Source of the DNA: Microbacterium sp. 2FI
GTDB lineage: Bacteria; Actinomycetota; Actinomycetes; Actinomycetales; Microbacteriaceae
DNA length: 64,000 nt
Reading direction: 5' to 3'
NCBI RefSeq assembly: GCF_005502885.1
Contig: NZ_SCMR01000006.1
Coordinates: forward strand, 62,001 to 126,000
This document shows, in pieces, positions 1 to 8,192 of this stretch. Each line of letters begins with the position of its first letter. Position 1 is the first letter of the stretch. The position numbers were made by a program, and so were the translations under genes. The notes beneath the pieces are model-generated. The model had not been told where the DNA came from. It worked only from the letters and a program-made list of their open reading frames with translations, and searched no databases.

Positions 1-6
1 TCCCTT

Positions 7-57
7 CCTCGCCTCCATCATCCCCCACGGGACGCGCCGGGAGGAGACGCCTCAGAC
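7..57. repeat. block repeated at 5817-5890 (copy 1)
   Basis: The stretch CCTCGCCTCCATCATCCC at 7-24 recurs with one mismatch at 5817-5834. Both are followed by a CAC(C)GGGACG block and then by CCTCAGAC (50-57 here, 5883-5890 in the other copy). Both copies lie at the 3' end of a minus-strand gene, and here CCTCAGAC contains the stop codon. It could be a dispersed intergenic element. The window edge may cut this copy. Confidence 0.5.
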
Positions 58-621
58 GGGCGGAGGTACCGGAGGCGGCGGGCCGGGAGGAAGCGTCTGG
101 GCATCACGATGCGCGAGGATCTGGCTCACCTCGACCTGATCCACGAGCGCTTCGTGGACGAGCTCGACGCTGGGGACGTTCGCGAGCCGCATCGGCTCGT
201 CCACGCCGTTCGACAGTGTCAGCGTGCCCGCGCCCCACATCCGCTGCAGAAGGCCCCGACGCACCTGGATCGTGTAGCCCCGCACATGCTGGAGCTCGCG
301 GCTCCGTGGCACGAACGCGCCACGACGCTCGATCACCCGCCGCGTCGTGATCGTGTACACGTGCGCCCACCATCGCAGGAACGGCAGCAGCACGAGCAGG
401 AGGATCACGGCAGCGGCTGCGGCGAGCAGCATCCAGTTCTCGATATCTGCGGGCAGATTGCCGTAGAAGTAGCCGCATGCCCCCGCGACGGCGATGAGCA
501 CGAGAGCGGACCAGACGAGCCTTCGCGCGTGACCGCGGAACCGGGCGACCCGCAGCTCCGGCGTCGGCGCCCCGGGCGCCGGTGTCATCGGCCGCCCGAT
601 GTGGCTCGTCGGCTGGGTCAT
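52..621 (-). CDS. PH domain-containing membrane protein
   Basis: A 189-residue integral membrane protein of the bacterial PH (YdbS/YdbT-like, membrane-flanked) family. A short proline-rich cytoplasmic N-terminus is followed by two hydrophobic segments (about residues 35-57 and 65-85). The PH-like core then begins VYTITTRRVIERRG and contains the family pattern of an R-G-ARGYTIQ-like strand and a GAGTLTLSNG turn. The tail is proline-rich (PPGPPPPVPPPV). The molecular role of this family is not established; members are often linked to membrane stress. I chose the inner ATG at 621 over the ATG at 630, because a weak -10-like CACAAT (629-634) overlaps the outer start and lies 7 bases before the inner one. 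No operon partner is obvious; birA lies upstream on the same strand. Confidence 0.75.
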   Translation of the reverse strand: MTQPTSHIGRPMTPAPGAPTPELRVARFRGHARRLVWSALVLIAVAGACGYFYGNLPADIENWMLLAAAAAVILLLVLLPFLRWWAHVYTITTRRVIERRGAFVPRSRELQHVRGYTIQVRRGLLQRMWGAGTLTLSNGVDEPMRLANVPSVELVHEALVDQVEVSQILAHRDAQTLPPGPPPPVPPPV

Positions 622-692
622 GGTTCCCATTGTGCGGCGCGCTCCGACATGGGCGCGCGCCCCACGCCCATCGGCGTCACACGGGGCGGTGA

Positions 693-1490
693 TCAGCGCA
701 CGTGGACCACGTCTCCGGCGGACACCGCGACCTCGTCACCCGCGGGTACGACGACGACGAGGCGGCCGTCGGGATCGATGCGCTGCGCGCGGCCGGCGAG
801 GGTCGAGCCGTCGGGGAGCGACACCCGCACGTCGCCGCCGAGCGTCGCGCACAGTGCCTCGATCTCGGCGAGGACCCCCGATGCCGCCGCATCGCCGTCC
901 GCGGCGGAGAGTGCACGCAGCTGTTCGTCGAGGGCTGCGAGGTAGTCGGCGAGGAGTCGATCCTCGTCGCACGCGATGCCCACCGCAGCGAACGACGTCG
1001 CTGTGGGCACGGGAAGGTCGGCTCGCGGCATCCGCGTGTTGACACCCGACCCGATCACGACGGCGTCCGGGTGGCCTGGTACGACTTCGGCGAGGATGCC
1101 GCACACCTTGCCGCCGTCCAGCAGCACGTCGTTGGGCCATTTGAGCTGCGCCGTGTGGACGCTCCCCCGCAGCTGCGCGGCGATCGCGCGCGTCATCGCC
1201 GCGCCCGCGATGAGCGGGATCCAGCCGCGCGCCGCGGAGGGCAGATCGCCGACGCGCACCAGCACCGAGACCGCGAGCGCGGTGCCGGGTGGCGCCGTCC
1301 ACGTGCGATCGAGCCGGCCGCGACCGCGACGCTGGTCGGTCGTCAGCACGAGCGAGAGGTGCGGCCACGCCTCGGACTCGCGCGAAGCGAGGCGCACCAG
1401 ATCCGCGTTGGTCGAGTCGGTGTGCGGGACGACCTCGACGCGGGGGCTGGTCGCGGCGGTGAGGGGACATCCATCCTGCGGGAACGGCAT
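693..1490 (-). CDS. birA: biotin--[acetyl-CoA-carboxylase] ligase
   Basis: A 265-residue cytoplasmic enzyme that activates biotin with ATP and attaches it to the biotin carboxyl carrier domain. The likely target here is the acyl-CoA carboxylase alpha subunit encoded at 11062-12828. Visible motifs are the biotinyl-AMP loop DQRRGRGRLDRTW (about residue 55) and KWPNDVLLDGGKVCGIL (about residue 110), followed by the SH3-like C-terminal domain (GRAQRIDPDGRLVV). There is no N-terminal helix-turn-helix, so it is a group I (non-repressor) BirA. The start is the ATG at 1490, six bases after a TACCGT hexamer, which suggests a leaderless transcript. The frame is open further upstream, but that part lies antisense within the neighbouring gene and does not resemble BirA. 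Confidence 0.93.
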   Translation of the reverse strand: MPFPQDGCPLTAATSPRVEVVPHTDSTNADLVRLASRESEAWPHLSLVLTTDQRRGRGRLDRTWTAPPGTALAVSVLVRVGDLPSAARGWIPLIAGAAMTRAIAAQLRGSVHTAQLKWPNDVLLDGGKVCGILAEVVPGHPDAVVIGSGVNTRMPRADLPVPTATSFAAVGIACDEDRLLADYLAALDEQLRALSAADGDAAASGVLAEIEALCATLGGDVRVSLPDGSTLAGRAQRIDPDGRLVVVVPAGDEVAVSAGDVVHVR

Positions 1491-1496
1491 GTCTCC

Positions 1497-1502
1497 ACGG
1501 TA
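1497..1502 (-). promoter_or_regulatory. -10 element (TACCGT), leaderless birA
   Basis: TACCGT on the minus strand ends six bases before the birA ATG. This spacing puts the transcription start at or next to the start codon, and no Shine-Dalgarno sequence is present. Confidence 0.5.
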
Positions 1503-1510
1503 CCCGTCGG

Positions 1511-3655
1511 TCACCGGTTGCGGAGGCCCGTGTAGTAGACCCAGAGCTTCCTGCTGCCCCACTTCACTTGATACCACTCCCGGTTGCCGTCGAGGACTTC
1601 GACGGCGGTGCCTCCGGCGACCGTCGTCACGACGGTGCCTGCCGGCGAGCTGCGGAGCCCGACCGGCTTGGTGGTCACCATCTGCTTCACGGGATAGCTC
1701 GCCGCTGTGCCGAAGGATCCGTTGAAGTGCGAATACACCGTCCGGGAGATAGCCCGCAACGCCGCCTTCGAGGGGCCGTCGTCGCCGATGATCGAGACGA
1801 TGTAGGAGTAGTTCGGCCCATTGACGATCGCGGTATCGGCCTGCAGGAGACCGGAGGCGATCCACAGCGCCCCGGGCTTGCTCGCCTGGGGAACACCCGG
1901 TGGGATGCCGGATGCGATCCGGGACCGCCAGATCTGGCTCCGCATGTGGTTGATCAGTCGATCCGAGTACGCCGGGGAGAGAACTGACCTGTTCGCCAGC
2001 CTCTGCATCATCCACGCCATGTCGTTCGTCGAGGATCGGTTGCCGGCGTAGAGCACACTCGTCCCCCGCGGCACACTGCCGTAGTACGTGTTCGTGAACC
2101 CGGCCCCGCGAATCATGTCGTTGATCGTCGAGATGCCGATCCAGTGCACGATGTCGGTGTGACAGTAGTTGTCCGAGACGTGGATCATCACGCGGATGCA
2201 CGTCTCCAGCGGAACGCCCGAAGGAAGTCTCGTCGACAGGGTCGCCCGGCCCTGCTCCACCCGCTTGTACGCTGCCCACGCGGCGAAGATCTTCATCATG
2301 CTGGCGGGTTCACGGCGCGCGCCCCCGTTGACCTGAGCGACCTCGTGCAGACCGCCGATCTGGCGGACGGTCACGGTGAAGGACCCCGCGTACTTCGCCG
2401 CCGTCGCACGTATGGCTGATGTCAGCGCAGCCTCTCGAGACGCCTTCACCGTGGAGCAGGACGTGTTCGACGCCACACTCGAACTGACCGACGTGGACGA
2501 TCCCACGACGATCAGACGACCACCCGCCGCCGCGATGGCAGAAGCCGAGGCGTCCGGCATGCACTCCGGCAACGCGTAGTACAACGGCTGCCTCACCGCC
2601 GCCGCCACGCCGGCGGCGACCGCGACATCCTGCGGCTTCGCAGGATTGACGATCACGTTCGCGGTCCGGCCGGGAGGGGTCTCGCGCATGGCGAGCGCCG
2701 CGGCGGCGAGCCGGTCGGTCGATCCGACCACCGAGACGGAGAAGCCTGCGGTGCGAAGCGCCTGGAGGTATGCAGCCGTCAAGGGCGACGTGCTCTGGAC
2801 GACGACGACCCGAACGGTGCCTGCACCGCGAAGGGCATCGACCGTCGCCGCGTCGAGCGCGAGCGCGTGCCCGCTGACGACCAGCGACCGTTTTCCTGCG
2901 GCGGCGGCGGCGACCGCCGCGAGGGGAGCATCGTCGGTGGTCTTCGCCCCCGCGATGAAGACAGTGTCGGCGGGCGCGGTCGCGGCGCTGAAGGCCGCAC
3001 GGGCAGTCTCATAGAGCGTCGCGCCCCCGATACGGCTGACCTGGGGTGTGACACCGCGCAGGGTGGCGATCACCGCGTCACTCACGTAGGCCGGCCCGCC
3101 TGCGACGATGATGCGCGACGGAGCGAGTCGGCGCAGTTCCTCGAGAACGATCGCGGGCACCGACGTGACGCCGACGTGGAGGAGCGCTGCACCCGAATCC
3201 GAGGCGACGGCGGCACCGACCGCAGCGAAGATGGGGTACGGACCGGAGGTGATGACCACCGTGTCAGTGCCGAGCGGAAACAGCGACCGGGAAGCGCCCA
3301 CCGCCGCCGCGTAGGCGTCGGTGCCCGTCGTGATCCGACTCGCCTTCGGGAGGGGAACCGTGACCGGGGCGACGGCAAGACGCTGCTCGACAGATTCCTC
3401 CACGGTCTCCCGTGGGACGGGAAGCGGGCTCGGAGAAGGGGCGGGCGTCGGCTGCGGCGAGGCCGTCGGCTGGGGCGAGGCCGTCGGCGTCGCCGTCGGA
3501 CTGGGCGCCGGCGTCGGCGTCGCGATGGGTGAAGCCGTCGGTGTCGGGAGCGGTGACGGGAGCGGTGACGGCGATCCCGCCACCAGCATCGCGACCAGGA
3601 CCAGCGATCCGGGCCGCATCGACGCTCTCAGCACACCACGCACTCGAACCGACAC
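1511..3655 (-). CDS. secreted CWB2 / class A beta-lactamase-fold / SH3 protein
   Basis: A 714-residue exported protein. Domains in order: signal peptide (about 1-28), a long Pro/Ser/Thr linker (28-80), a cell-wall-binding region with CWB2-type repeats (about 95-375, segments such as SRIIVAGGPAYVSDAVIATL), a serine hydrolase domain (about 395-645) and a C-terminal bacterial SH3 domain (about 655-714). The hydrolase has the class A beta-lactamase/PBP triad: SMMK with Ser452 and Lys455, SDN at 494-496, and KPG at 593-595 in the KTG position. A secreted D,D-peptidase-like or autolysin-type peptidoglycan role is plausible. Resistance is not implied, because the omega-loop glutamate cannot be assigned by eye. 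Start: GTG at 3655, nine bases after TAGCTT; ATG at 3619 is an alternative that still keeps the signal peptide. It is transcribed divergently from the carboxylase beta subunit. Confidence 0.82.
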   Translation of the reverse strand: MSVRVRGVLRASMRPGSLVLVAMLVAGSPSPLPSPLPTPTASPIATPTPAPSPTATPTASPQPTASPQPTPAPSPSPLPVPRETVEESVEQRLAVAPVTVPLPKASRITTGTDAYAAAVGASRSLFPLGTDTVVITSGPYPIFAAVGAAVASDSGAALLHVGVTSVPAIVLEELRRLAPSRIIVAGGPAYVSDAVIATLRGVTPQVSRIGGATLYETARAAFSAATAPADTVFIAGAKTTDDAPLAAVAAAAAGKRSLVVSGHALALDAATVDALRGAGTVRVVVVQSTSPLTAAYLQALRTAGFSVSVVGSTDRLAAAALAMRETPPGRTANVIVNPAKPQDVAVAAGVAAAVRQPLYYALPECMPDASASAIAAAGGRLIVVGSSTSVSSSVASNTSCSTVKASREAALTSAIRATAAKYAGSFTVTVRQIGGLHEVAQVNGGARREPASMMKIFAAWAAYKRVEQGRATLSTRLPSGVPLETCIRVMIHVSDNYCHTDIVHWIGISTINDMIRGAGFTNTYYGSVPRGTSVLYAGNRSSTNDMAWMMQRLANRSVLSPAYSDRLINHMRSQIWRSRIASGIPPGVPQASKPGALWIASGLLQADTAIVNGPNYSYIVSIIGDDGPSKAALRAISRTVYSHFNGSFGTAASYPVKQMVTTKPVGLRSSPAGTVVTTVAGGTAVEVLDGNREWYQVKWGSRKLWVYYTGLRNR

Positions 3656-3664
3656 AGTAATGCG

Positions 3665-3670
3665 AAGCTA
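3665..3670 (-). promoter_or_regulatory. -10 element (TAGCTT) before the CWB2 gene
   Basis: TAGCTT on the minus strand ends nine bases before the GTG at 3655. It implies a leader of only a few bases. Confidence 0.4.
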
Positions 3671-3801
3671 CCGCCCTCACGCTTCGCTCCCATGAGACAC
3701 CGGTGAGAGTTCACCTGCCGGCAACACCTGGGGTCACACCTCCACAGCCAATCCCCTCACCCCTTGTGCGCACCCTCCAACCGATGCGGGAGCGCCGCAG
3801 A

Positions 3802-3807
3802 TAAGGT
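3802..3807 (+). promoter_or_regulatory. -10 element (TAAGGT), leaderless carboxylase beta gene
   Basis: TAAGGT ends seven bases before the GTG at 3815. The position fits a transcript that begins at the start codon and supports GTG 3815 over the in-frame ATG at 3764. Confidence 0.55.
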
Positions 3808-3814
3808 GGAACGC

Positions 3815-5404
3815 GTGAGCGATCAGCCCGACCTTTATACGACCGCCGGCAAGATCGCGGACCTCCGAGCGCGATACCAGGAGGCGGTCGTCGACGCCGA
3901 GAAGGCGGCCCACGACAAGCAGTCCGCGAAGGGCAAGGGCACGGCCCGCGAACGCATCGAGCTTCTCGTCGATCCCGGCAGCTTCGTCGAGCTCGATGAG
4001 TACGTGCGCCACCGCACCACCGCGTTCGGCATGGACAAGTCGCGTCCGTACGGCGACTCGGTCGTCACCGGCGTCGGCACGATCCACGGCCGCACCGTCG
4101 CCGTCTATGCGCAGGACTTCTCGACCTTCGGCGGGTCGCTGGGCGAAGTGGCCGGCGAGAAGATCATCAAGGTGATGGAGTTCGCGCTTCGCAGCGGCAT
4201 CCCGATCGTGGGAATGCTGGATTCCGGCGGTGCGCGCATCCAGGAGGGCGTCGTCGCGCTCGGCAAGTACGGCGAGATCTTCCGCCTCAACACCCGCGCA
4301 TCCGGGGTCATCCCGCAGATCTCGATCATCATGGGCCCGGCCGCGGGCGGCGCGGTGTACTCACCCGCCCTCACCGACTTCGTCGTCATGGTCGACAAGA
4401 CGAGCCAGATGTTCGTCACCGGCCCCGACGTCATCAAGACCGTCACCGGCGAGGACGTCGGCATGGAGGAGCTCGGCGGCGCGCACACGCACAACACCCG
4501 CTCGGGCGTCGCGCACTATCTCGCCGAAGACGAGGACGACGCGATCGACTACGTGCGCACGCTCCTCGGCTTCCTCCCCGACAACAACATGTCGGAGCTC
4601 CCGGTGTACGAGACCGGCTTCGAATTCGAGACGACGGATGCCGACCGCGCACTCAACGCGATCATCCCCGACTCGCCGAATCAGCCGTACGACATCCACC
4701 AGGTCATCCGCGGGATCGTGGATTCCGAGGACTTCCTCGAGGTGCAGCCGCTCTTCGCCCCGAACATCGTGATCGGATTCGGGCGCGTCGAGGGCCGGTC
4801 GGTCGGCATCATCGCCAACCAGCCGTCGCAGATGGCCGGCACCCTCAACATCGAAGCCGGTGAGAAGGCGAGCCGCTTCGTCCGCTTCTGCGACGCCTTC
4901 TCGATTCCGATCGTGACCCTCGTCGACGTCCCCGGCTATCTTCCCGGCACCGATCAGGAGTGGACCGGCGTCATCCGCCGCGGCGCGAAGCTGCTGTACG
5001 CCTATGCCGAGGCGACCGTGCCCCTCGTGACCGTGATCCTGCGGAAGGCCTACGGCGGCGCCTACATCGTGATGGGCTCGAAGCAGTTGGGCGCCGACAT
5101 CAACCTCGCGTGGCCGACGGCCGAGATCGCGGTGATGGGCGGCCAGGGCGCCGTCAACATCCTCTACCGCGGCGAGATCCGCCGCGCCGAGGAAGCCGGC
5201 GAAGACGTCGCCGCCGTGCGAACCCGCCTCGCCAACGAGTACACCTACAACGTCGCCTCGCCGTTCCTCGCCGCCGAGCGCGGCGAACTCGACGGCATCA
5301 TCGAGCCGGCGCAGACGCGCGTCTCGATCGCCAAGGCGCTGCGGGCACTGCGCGGCAAGCGGGCGAGCCTGCCGCCGAAGAAGCACGGGAACATCCCGCT
5401 GTGA
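3815..5404 (+). CDS. pccB: acyl-CoA carboxylase beta subunit (propionyl/acetyl-CoA carboxyltransferase)
   Basis: A 529-residue carboxyltransferase subunit. It moves the carboxyl group from carboxybiotin to acetyl- or propionyl-CoA, feeding fatty acid and methylmalonyl-CoA pathways in the cytoplasm. N- and C-terminal crotonase-like carboxyltransferase halves are present. Recognisable segments include [27 protein letters not shown], the central [14 protein letters not shown] and [14 protein letters not shown]. The length is typical for actinobacterial AccD/PccB. Start: GTG 3815 ([10 protein letters not shown]), placed by the promoter hexamer just upstream. The stop codon overlaps the epsilon gene by four bases (GTGA). 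The matching biotin-carrying alpha subunit is at 11062. Substrate preference cannot be decided from this sequence alone. Confidence 0.93.
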   Translation: MSDQPDLYTTAGKIADLRARYQEAVVDAEKAAHDKQSAKGKGTARERIELLVDPGSFVELDEYVRHRTTAFGMDKSRPYGDSVVTGVGTIHGRTVAVYAQDFSTFGGSLGEVAGEKIIKVMEFALRSGIPIVGMLDSGGARIQEGVVALGKYGEIFRLNTRASGVIPQISIIMGPAAGGAVYSPALTDFVVMVDKTSQMFVTGPDVIKTVTGEDVGMEELGGAHTHNTRSGVAHYLAEDEDDAIDYVRTLLGFLPDNNMSELPVYETGFEFETTDADRALNAIIPDSPNQPYDIHQVIRGIVDSEDFLEVQPLFAPNIVIGFGRVEGRSVGIIANQPSQMAGTLNIEAGEKASRFVRFCDAFSIPIVTLVDVPGYLPGTDQEWTGVIRRGAKLLYAYAEATVPLVTVILRKAYGGAYIVMGSKQLGADINLAWPTAEIAVMGGQGAVNILYRGEIRRAEEAGEDVAAVRTRLANEYTYNVASPFLAAERGELDGIIEPAQTRVSIAKALRALRGKRASLPPKKHGNIPL

Positions 5405-5625
5405 CCGAGCACCTGGACGAGCAGCCGCAGGACGTCGCGATCGACGTCCGTCGCGGTGCGCCGACAGAGGACGAGCTCGCCGCGCTCATGGCGGTCGTCG
5501 CCGAGGCGTACACCGGAGAGGCAGCCGAGGCCGTCGCCGACGATGAGCCGGCGCGGTCGGCCTGGGCGATCTCGAGCCGGAATCTGCGCGAGCCGCTGCG
5601 CCGCGAACTCGGCTGGCGCGGGTGA
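5401..5625 (+). CDS. acyl-CoA carboxylase epsilon subunit
   Basis: A 74-residue protein matching the small epsilon subunits of actinobacterial acyl-CoA carboxylases. It has a conserved early ...[17 protein letters not shown] segment and a C-terminal [12 protein letters not shown] pattern. Epsilon subunits bind the alpha-beta complex and raise its activity. The GTG start overlaps the stop of the beta-subunit gene by four bases, which implies translational coupling. Size, composition and position all fit. The main uncertainty is that epsilon subunits are poorly conserved. Confidence 0.85.
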   Translation: MTEHLDEQPQDVAIDVRRGAPTEDELAALMAVVAEAYTGEAAEAVADDEPARSAWAISSRNLREPLRRELGWRG

Positions 5626-5761
5626 TCGTGGGGGACCGAGCTTGTCCCCCAAAATACCTACATACACGCCGCGAGCACTCGCACATACTTGAACTGCTGG
5701 AACGCTTCTGCGTTCGGCCGGCTCGCTCTTCCGCTCTGCGGCAGATCCCGGGTTCGGCCTT

Positions 5762-5788
5762 GCGATCGGTTTTCGGGTAACCGATCGC
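5762..5788. terminator. hairpin 1 between convergent genes
   Basis: A perfect 10-bp stem: GCGATCGGTT (5762-5771) pairs with AACCGATCGC (5779-5788) around a 7-base loop. It sits between the carboxylase epsilon gene (plus strand) and the membrane protein gene ending at 5896 (minus strand), so it could end transcription from both sides. There is no long T tract. Confidence 0.6.
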
Positions 5789-5790
5789 CA

Positions 5791-5823
5791 GGCGAGGGGC
5801 GGGCGGCTTCGCCGCCCCTCGCC
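5791..5823. terminator. hairpin 2 between convergent genes
   Basis: GGCGAGGGGC (5791-5800) pairs with GCCCCTCGCC (5814-5823) and encloses a GC-rich segment with a TTCG tetraloop-like centre. It lies three bases from hairpin 1. The right arm runs into the block that is repeated at the left edge of the window. Confidence 0.6.
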
Positions 5824-5890
5824 TCCTTCATCCCGCTCTCCGCCCCGGTTCCCCTCCCCCACCGGGACGGGGAGCGAAGCGCCCTCAGAC
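5817..5890. repeat. block repeated at 7-57 (copy 2)
   Basis: CCTCGCCTCCTTCATCCC (5817-5834), a CACCGGGACG segment and CCTCAGAC (5883-5890) match the block at 7-57 in the same order. It lies just past the 3' end of the minus-strand gene that stops at 5896. Confidence 0.5.
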
Positions 5891-5895
5891 AGGCG

Positions 5896-6948
5896 TCAGA
5901 CCGCGTTCGGGTGCGGGATCTCGCGCCACAGGTCCACGGCGTCCTCGTCGGACGGTGCGCCGACGGACGCCGAGCGACCGACGACCGTCACCGCGATGCG
6001 ATCGTGCGGTGAGGTGCGGATGTAGAGGCGCTCCGAGACCGCCGAGTGCAGCGTCTCGGCCAGCTGCGCGCGGATGATCCGCAGCGAGGCTTCGCTCGAG
6101 CCCTCGAGACCGCCCTCGTCGAGCACCGTCACGTTCGCGCCGCGTCGACGTGCGTGCTCGAGTTCGGCACGCACATCGTCGTCGAGCAGTCGAGGGCCGC
6201 GCATCTCGTCACGGAGCCGCCCCTCGGCGAGCCGCGCCTCGAGCCGATCCGCGAGGCTGAGCTCGCCTCCGGTCGCCACGGTGCGCGAGAGCACGGGTCC
6301 CGCGACCGCGAGCGCCTGCTGGATCTGCACCCGCCGTTCGCGCTGACGCACGACCTGCGAGGTCTGCCACGCGGATGCCGCGCGCTGCAGCTGCGCGAGC
6401 CGGGCGGTGTCGGCGGCGGCGCGGTCGATCGACATCAGCAGCAGCTGCGCGACCGCCACCCACACGATCGAGCCGACGAGTCCGAGCGCGAGCGCCTCGG
6501 CCGGACCCATCCACAGCATCGAGGCGACGGTGAGCGCTGCGACCCCGATCCATGCCGTCCAGGGGCGGCGGCGCACCATGACGATCGTCATGAGCGCACC
6601 GATGCCGCCGAGATACCACGTCGCGTAGGTCGTGGTGCGGGACTCGGGTCCCACGGCGACCGCCACCGCACTCGGCACGATGAATGCGCACGCGAGCGCG
6701 AGGACCTGTGCCACGCGGGGCAGCTGAACCGGCCCGCGTGGATGCTGGGCGGCCGCGGCATCCACCGACCCCGTGGTGCCCTTCGGCTCCCAGAACACGC
6801 AGAGCAGCGCCGTGAGCAGGTAGAGGCCGAGGGTGGCGGCCATGACGAGCGGCTGCTCCACCGGTCCCGTCCACCACAGCCCGCGAGCGGCGAGGTACGC
6901 CGTGAATGCGACCGCCAGACCCATGAGCACCAGACGGACGCTGATCAC
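5896..6948 (-). CDS. membrane protein with degenerate kinase-like C-terminus
   Basis: A 350-residue protein. Five or six hydrophobic segments lie within residues 1-175, with loops rich in Arg and Trp. A cytoplasmic region (about 175-350) follows, starting with a helical stretch (SIDRAAADTARLAQLQRAASAWQTSQ). The end, ETLHSAVSERLYIRTSPHDRIAVTVVGRS, is reminiscent of the N-box to beta-strand part of HATPase domains, but no N or G box residues are present. I do not recognise a named family. The GTG start at 6948 overlaps the stop of the histidine kinase gene (GTGA), so the two are probably translated together. It may be a sensor or inactive kinase partner for the adjacent two-component system; this is inference. 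Confidence 0.6.
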   Translation of the reverse strand: MISVRLVLMGLAVAFTAYLAARGLWWTGPVEQPLVMAATLGLYLLTALLCVFWEPKGTTGSVDAAAAQHPRGPVQLPRVAQVLALACAFIVPSAVAVAVGPESRTTTYATWYLGGIGALMTIVMVRRRPWTAWIGVAALTVASMLWMGPAEALALGLVGSIVWVAVAQLLLMSIDRAAADTARLAQLQRAASAWQTSQVVRQRERRVQIQQALAVAGPVLSRTVATGGELSLADRLEARLAEGRLRDEMRGPRLLDDDVRAELEHARRRGANVTVLDEGGLEGSSEASLRIIRAQLAETLHSAVSERLYIRTSPHDRIAVTVVGRSASVGAPSDEDAVDLWREIPHPNAV

Positions 6949-8192
6949 GACGGCCCTCCGCTCCACGCGAGCCGCACAATCGTGCCCCGGGACCCCGAGT
7001 CGATCGAGACGGTGCCGCCTACGGCCGCGACCCGCGCGAGGATCGAGGCGCGGATGCCGAGGCGATCGTCGGGCACATCGTCGAGATCGAAGCCCTCGCC
7101 GTCGTCACGGACGGTGATGCCGAGGCCGGCTGCGTCCGCCTCGAGCCGCGCTGCGAGCCCGACTCCGCCGGCGTGCTGCACGGCGTTCGCGACGGCCTGC
7201 GTGGCGGCGAGTCCGAGCGCGCGCGCGACGCGCCCGGGCACCTCGAGGGCGTCATCGGAGACGATCCGGTCGACTGTGAGCTCGACGCCGACCTCGCGCG
7301 CGGCGAGCTCGAGGTCGTCGGCCACGCTCTGCGGGTCGCGCGGGTCGTCACTGCCCTCGTGCACGTCCTGCTCGGCGTTCGCGAGCCGCGTGAGAGCGTC
7401 GCGGGCCATCGCCGCCGCGAGGGTGCGCTCGCGGGGGGTCTCGGCGCGCTCGGCGGCGATGAGCGCCGCGAGCACGCTGTCGTGCATGAGCGCCGCGACG
7501 GCGACGCGCTCCTGTTCCAGGGCGTCTGCCGCGGCGGCCTGCGCGTACGACGACACCGCCCGGGCACGCGTCGCGTCGACGTTCGCCGCGACCGAGCGGA
7601 ACACCCAGCCGAGCGTGAGGATCATGCCGCCGAGAATGAGCGAGAACGAGATCTCGAGGCCGACGGCGATCCAGAAGTCGGGTGCGAACCCTCCCGTCAC
7701 GAGACGCACGACGCCGTAGAGCAGCGGCACGAGCAGCGTCCACAGCACCTGGAGCGGGAAGGGGAAGGCCAGCACCGCGGCGAGTGTCGCGACGTTGACG
7801 AGGTACCAGAGCCACGGCTGATCCGTCGGCGACGCCGTGGTCCCGGCGGTCGCGATGGGCCATGCGGCCAACGCGACGACATAGGCGACCGCGAAGACGC
7901 CTGCGGTGATGCGGACCCCACGGCCGATCATGCATGCCAGGACCATCGCCGTCAGCGGCACGAAGACGGCGAGCATGAGCGGCTCATGCCACCCCGGGCG
8001 CTCGACGGCCGGGCCGAGGGCCGTCACCAGCGCCTGCGCGCCGACCACGAGAGCTCCCAGCCCGCTGGAGAGGGCGAGGATCCGTTCGACACGCGTGCGC
8101 GTGAATGACCCGATCCCGGCGGTCTCCGCGCGCGTCGGGGGAATGAGCCCCCACGCGGTGTCGAGGCTCGCTGTGGGTGTGTCAGCCGCCAC
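6945..8192 (-). CDS. NarL-type sensor histidine kinase
   Basis: A 415-residue membrane kinase. The N-terminal half (about residues 30-215) holds six or so transmembrane segments. A cytoplasmic kinase module follows, with the phosphoacceptor region VAALMHDSVLAAL (His at about 240). The ATPase domain has N box QAVANAVQHAGG (about 340) and G box VRDDGEGFDLDD (about 370), ending with GSRGTIVRL. This is the arrangement of HisKA_3-like kinases that pair with LuxR/NarL regulators. Its GTG start at 8192 lies inside the end of the response regulator gene (11-bp overlap), and its end overlaps the next gene, so three genes form one transcription unit. The stimulus cannot be read from the sequence. Confidence 0.85.
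   Translation of the reverse strand: MAADTPTASLDTAWGLIPPTRAETAGIGSFTRTRVERILALSSGLGALVVGAQALVTALGPAVERPGWHEPLMLAVFVPLTAMVLACMIGRGVRITAGVFAVAYVVALAAWPIATAGTTASPTDQPWLWYLVNVATLAAVLAFPFPLQVLWTLLVPLLYGVVRLVTGGFAPDFWIAVGLEISFSLILGGMILTLGWVFRSVAANVDATRARAVSSYAQAAAADALEQERVAVAALMHDSVLAALIAAERAETPRERTLAAAMARDALTRLANAEQDVHEGSDDPRDPQSVADDLELAAREVGVELTVDRIVSDDALEVPGRVARALGLAATQAVANAVQHAGGVGLAARLEADAAGLGITVRDDGEGFDLDDVPDDRLGIRASILARVAAVGGTVSIDSGSRGTIVRLAWSGGPS

Noticed and set aside
3764..3815. Longer carboxylase beta subunit starting at ATG 3764
   Set aside because: A -10 hexamer lies inside this extension, seven bases before GTG 3815, and the added residues do not look like the family N-terminus.
5626..5761. 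Small gene or RNA between the carboxylase epsilon gene and the hairpins
   Set aside because: No start with a ribosome site or leaderless hexamer, no coding bias and no recognisable RNA fold; it reads as a 3' untranslated region.
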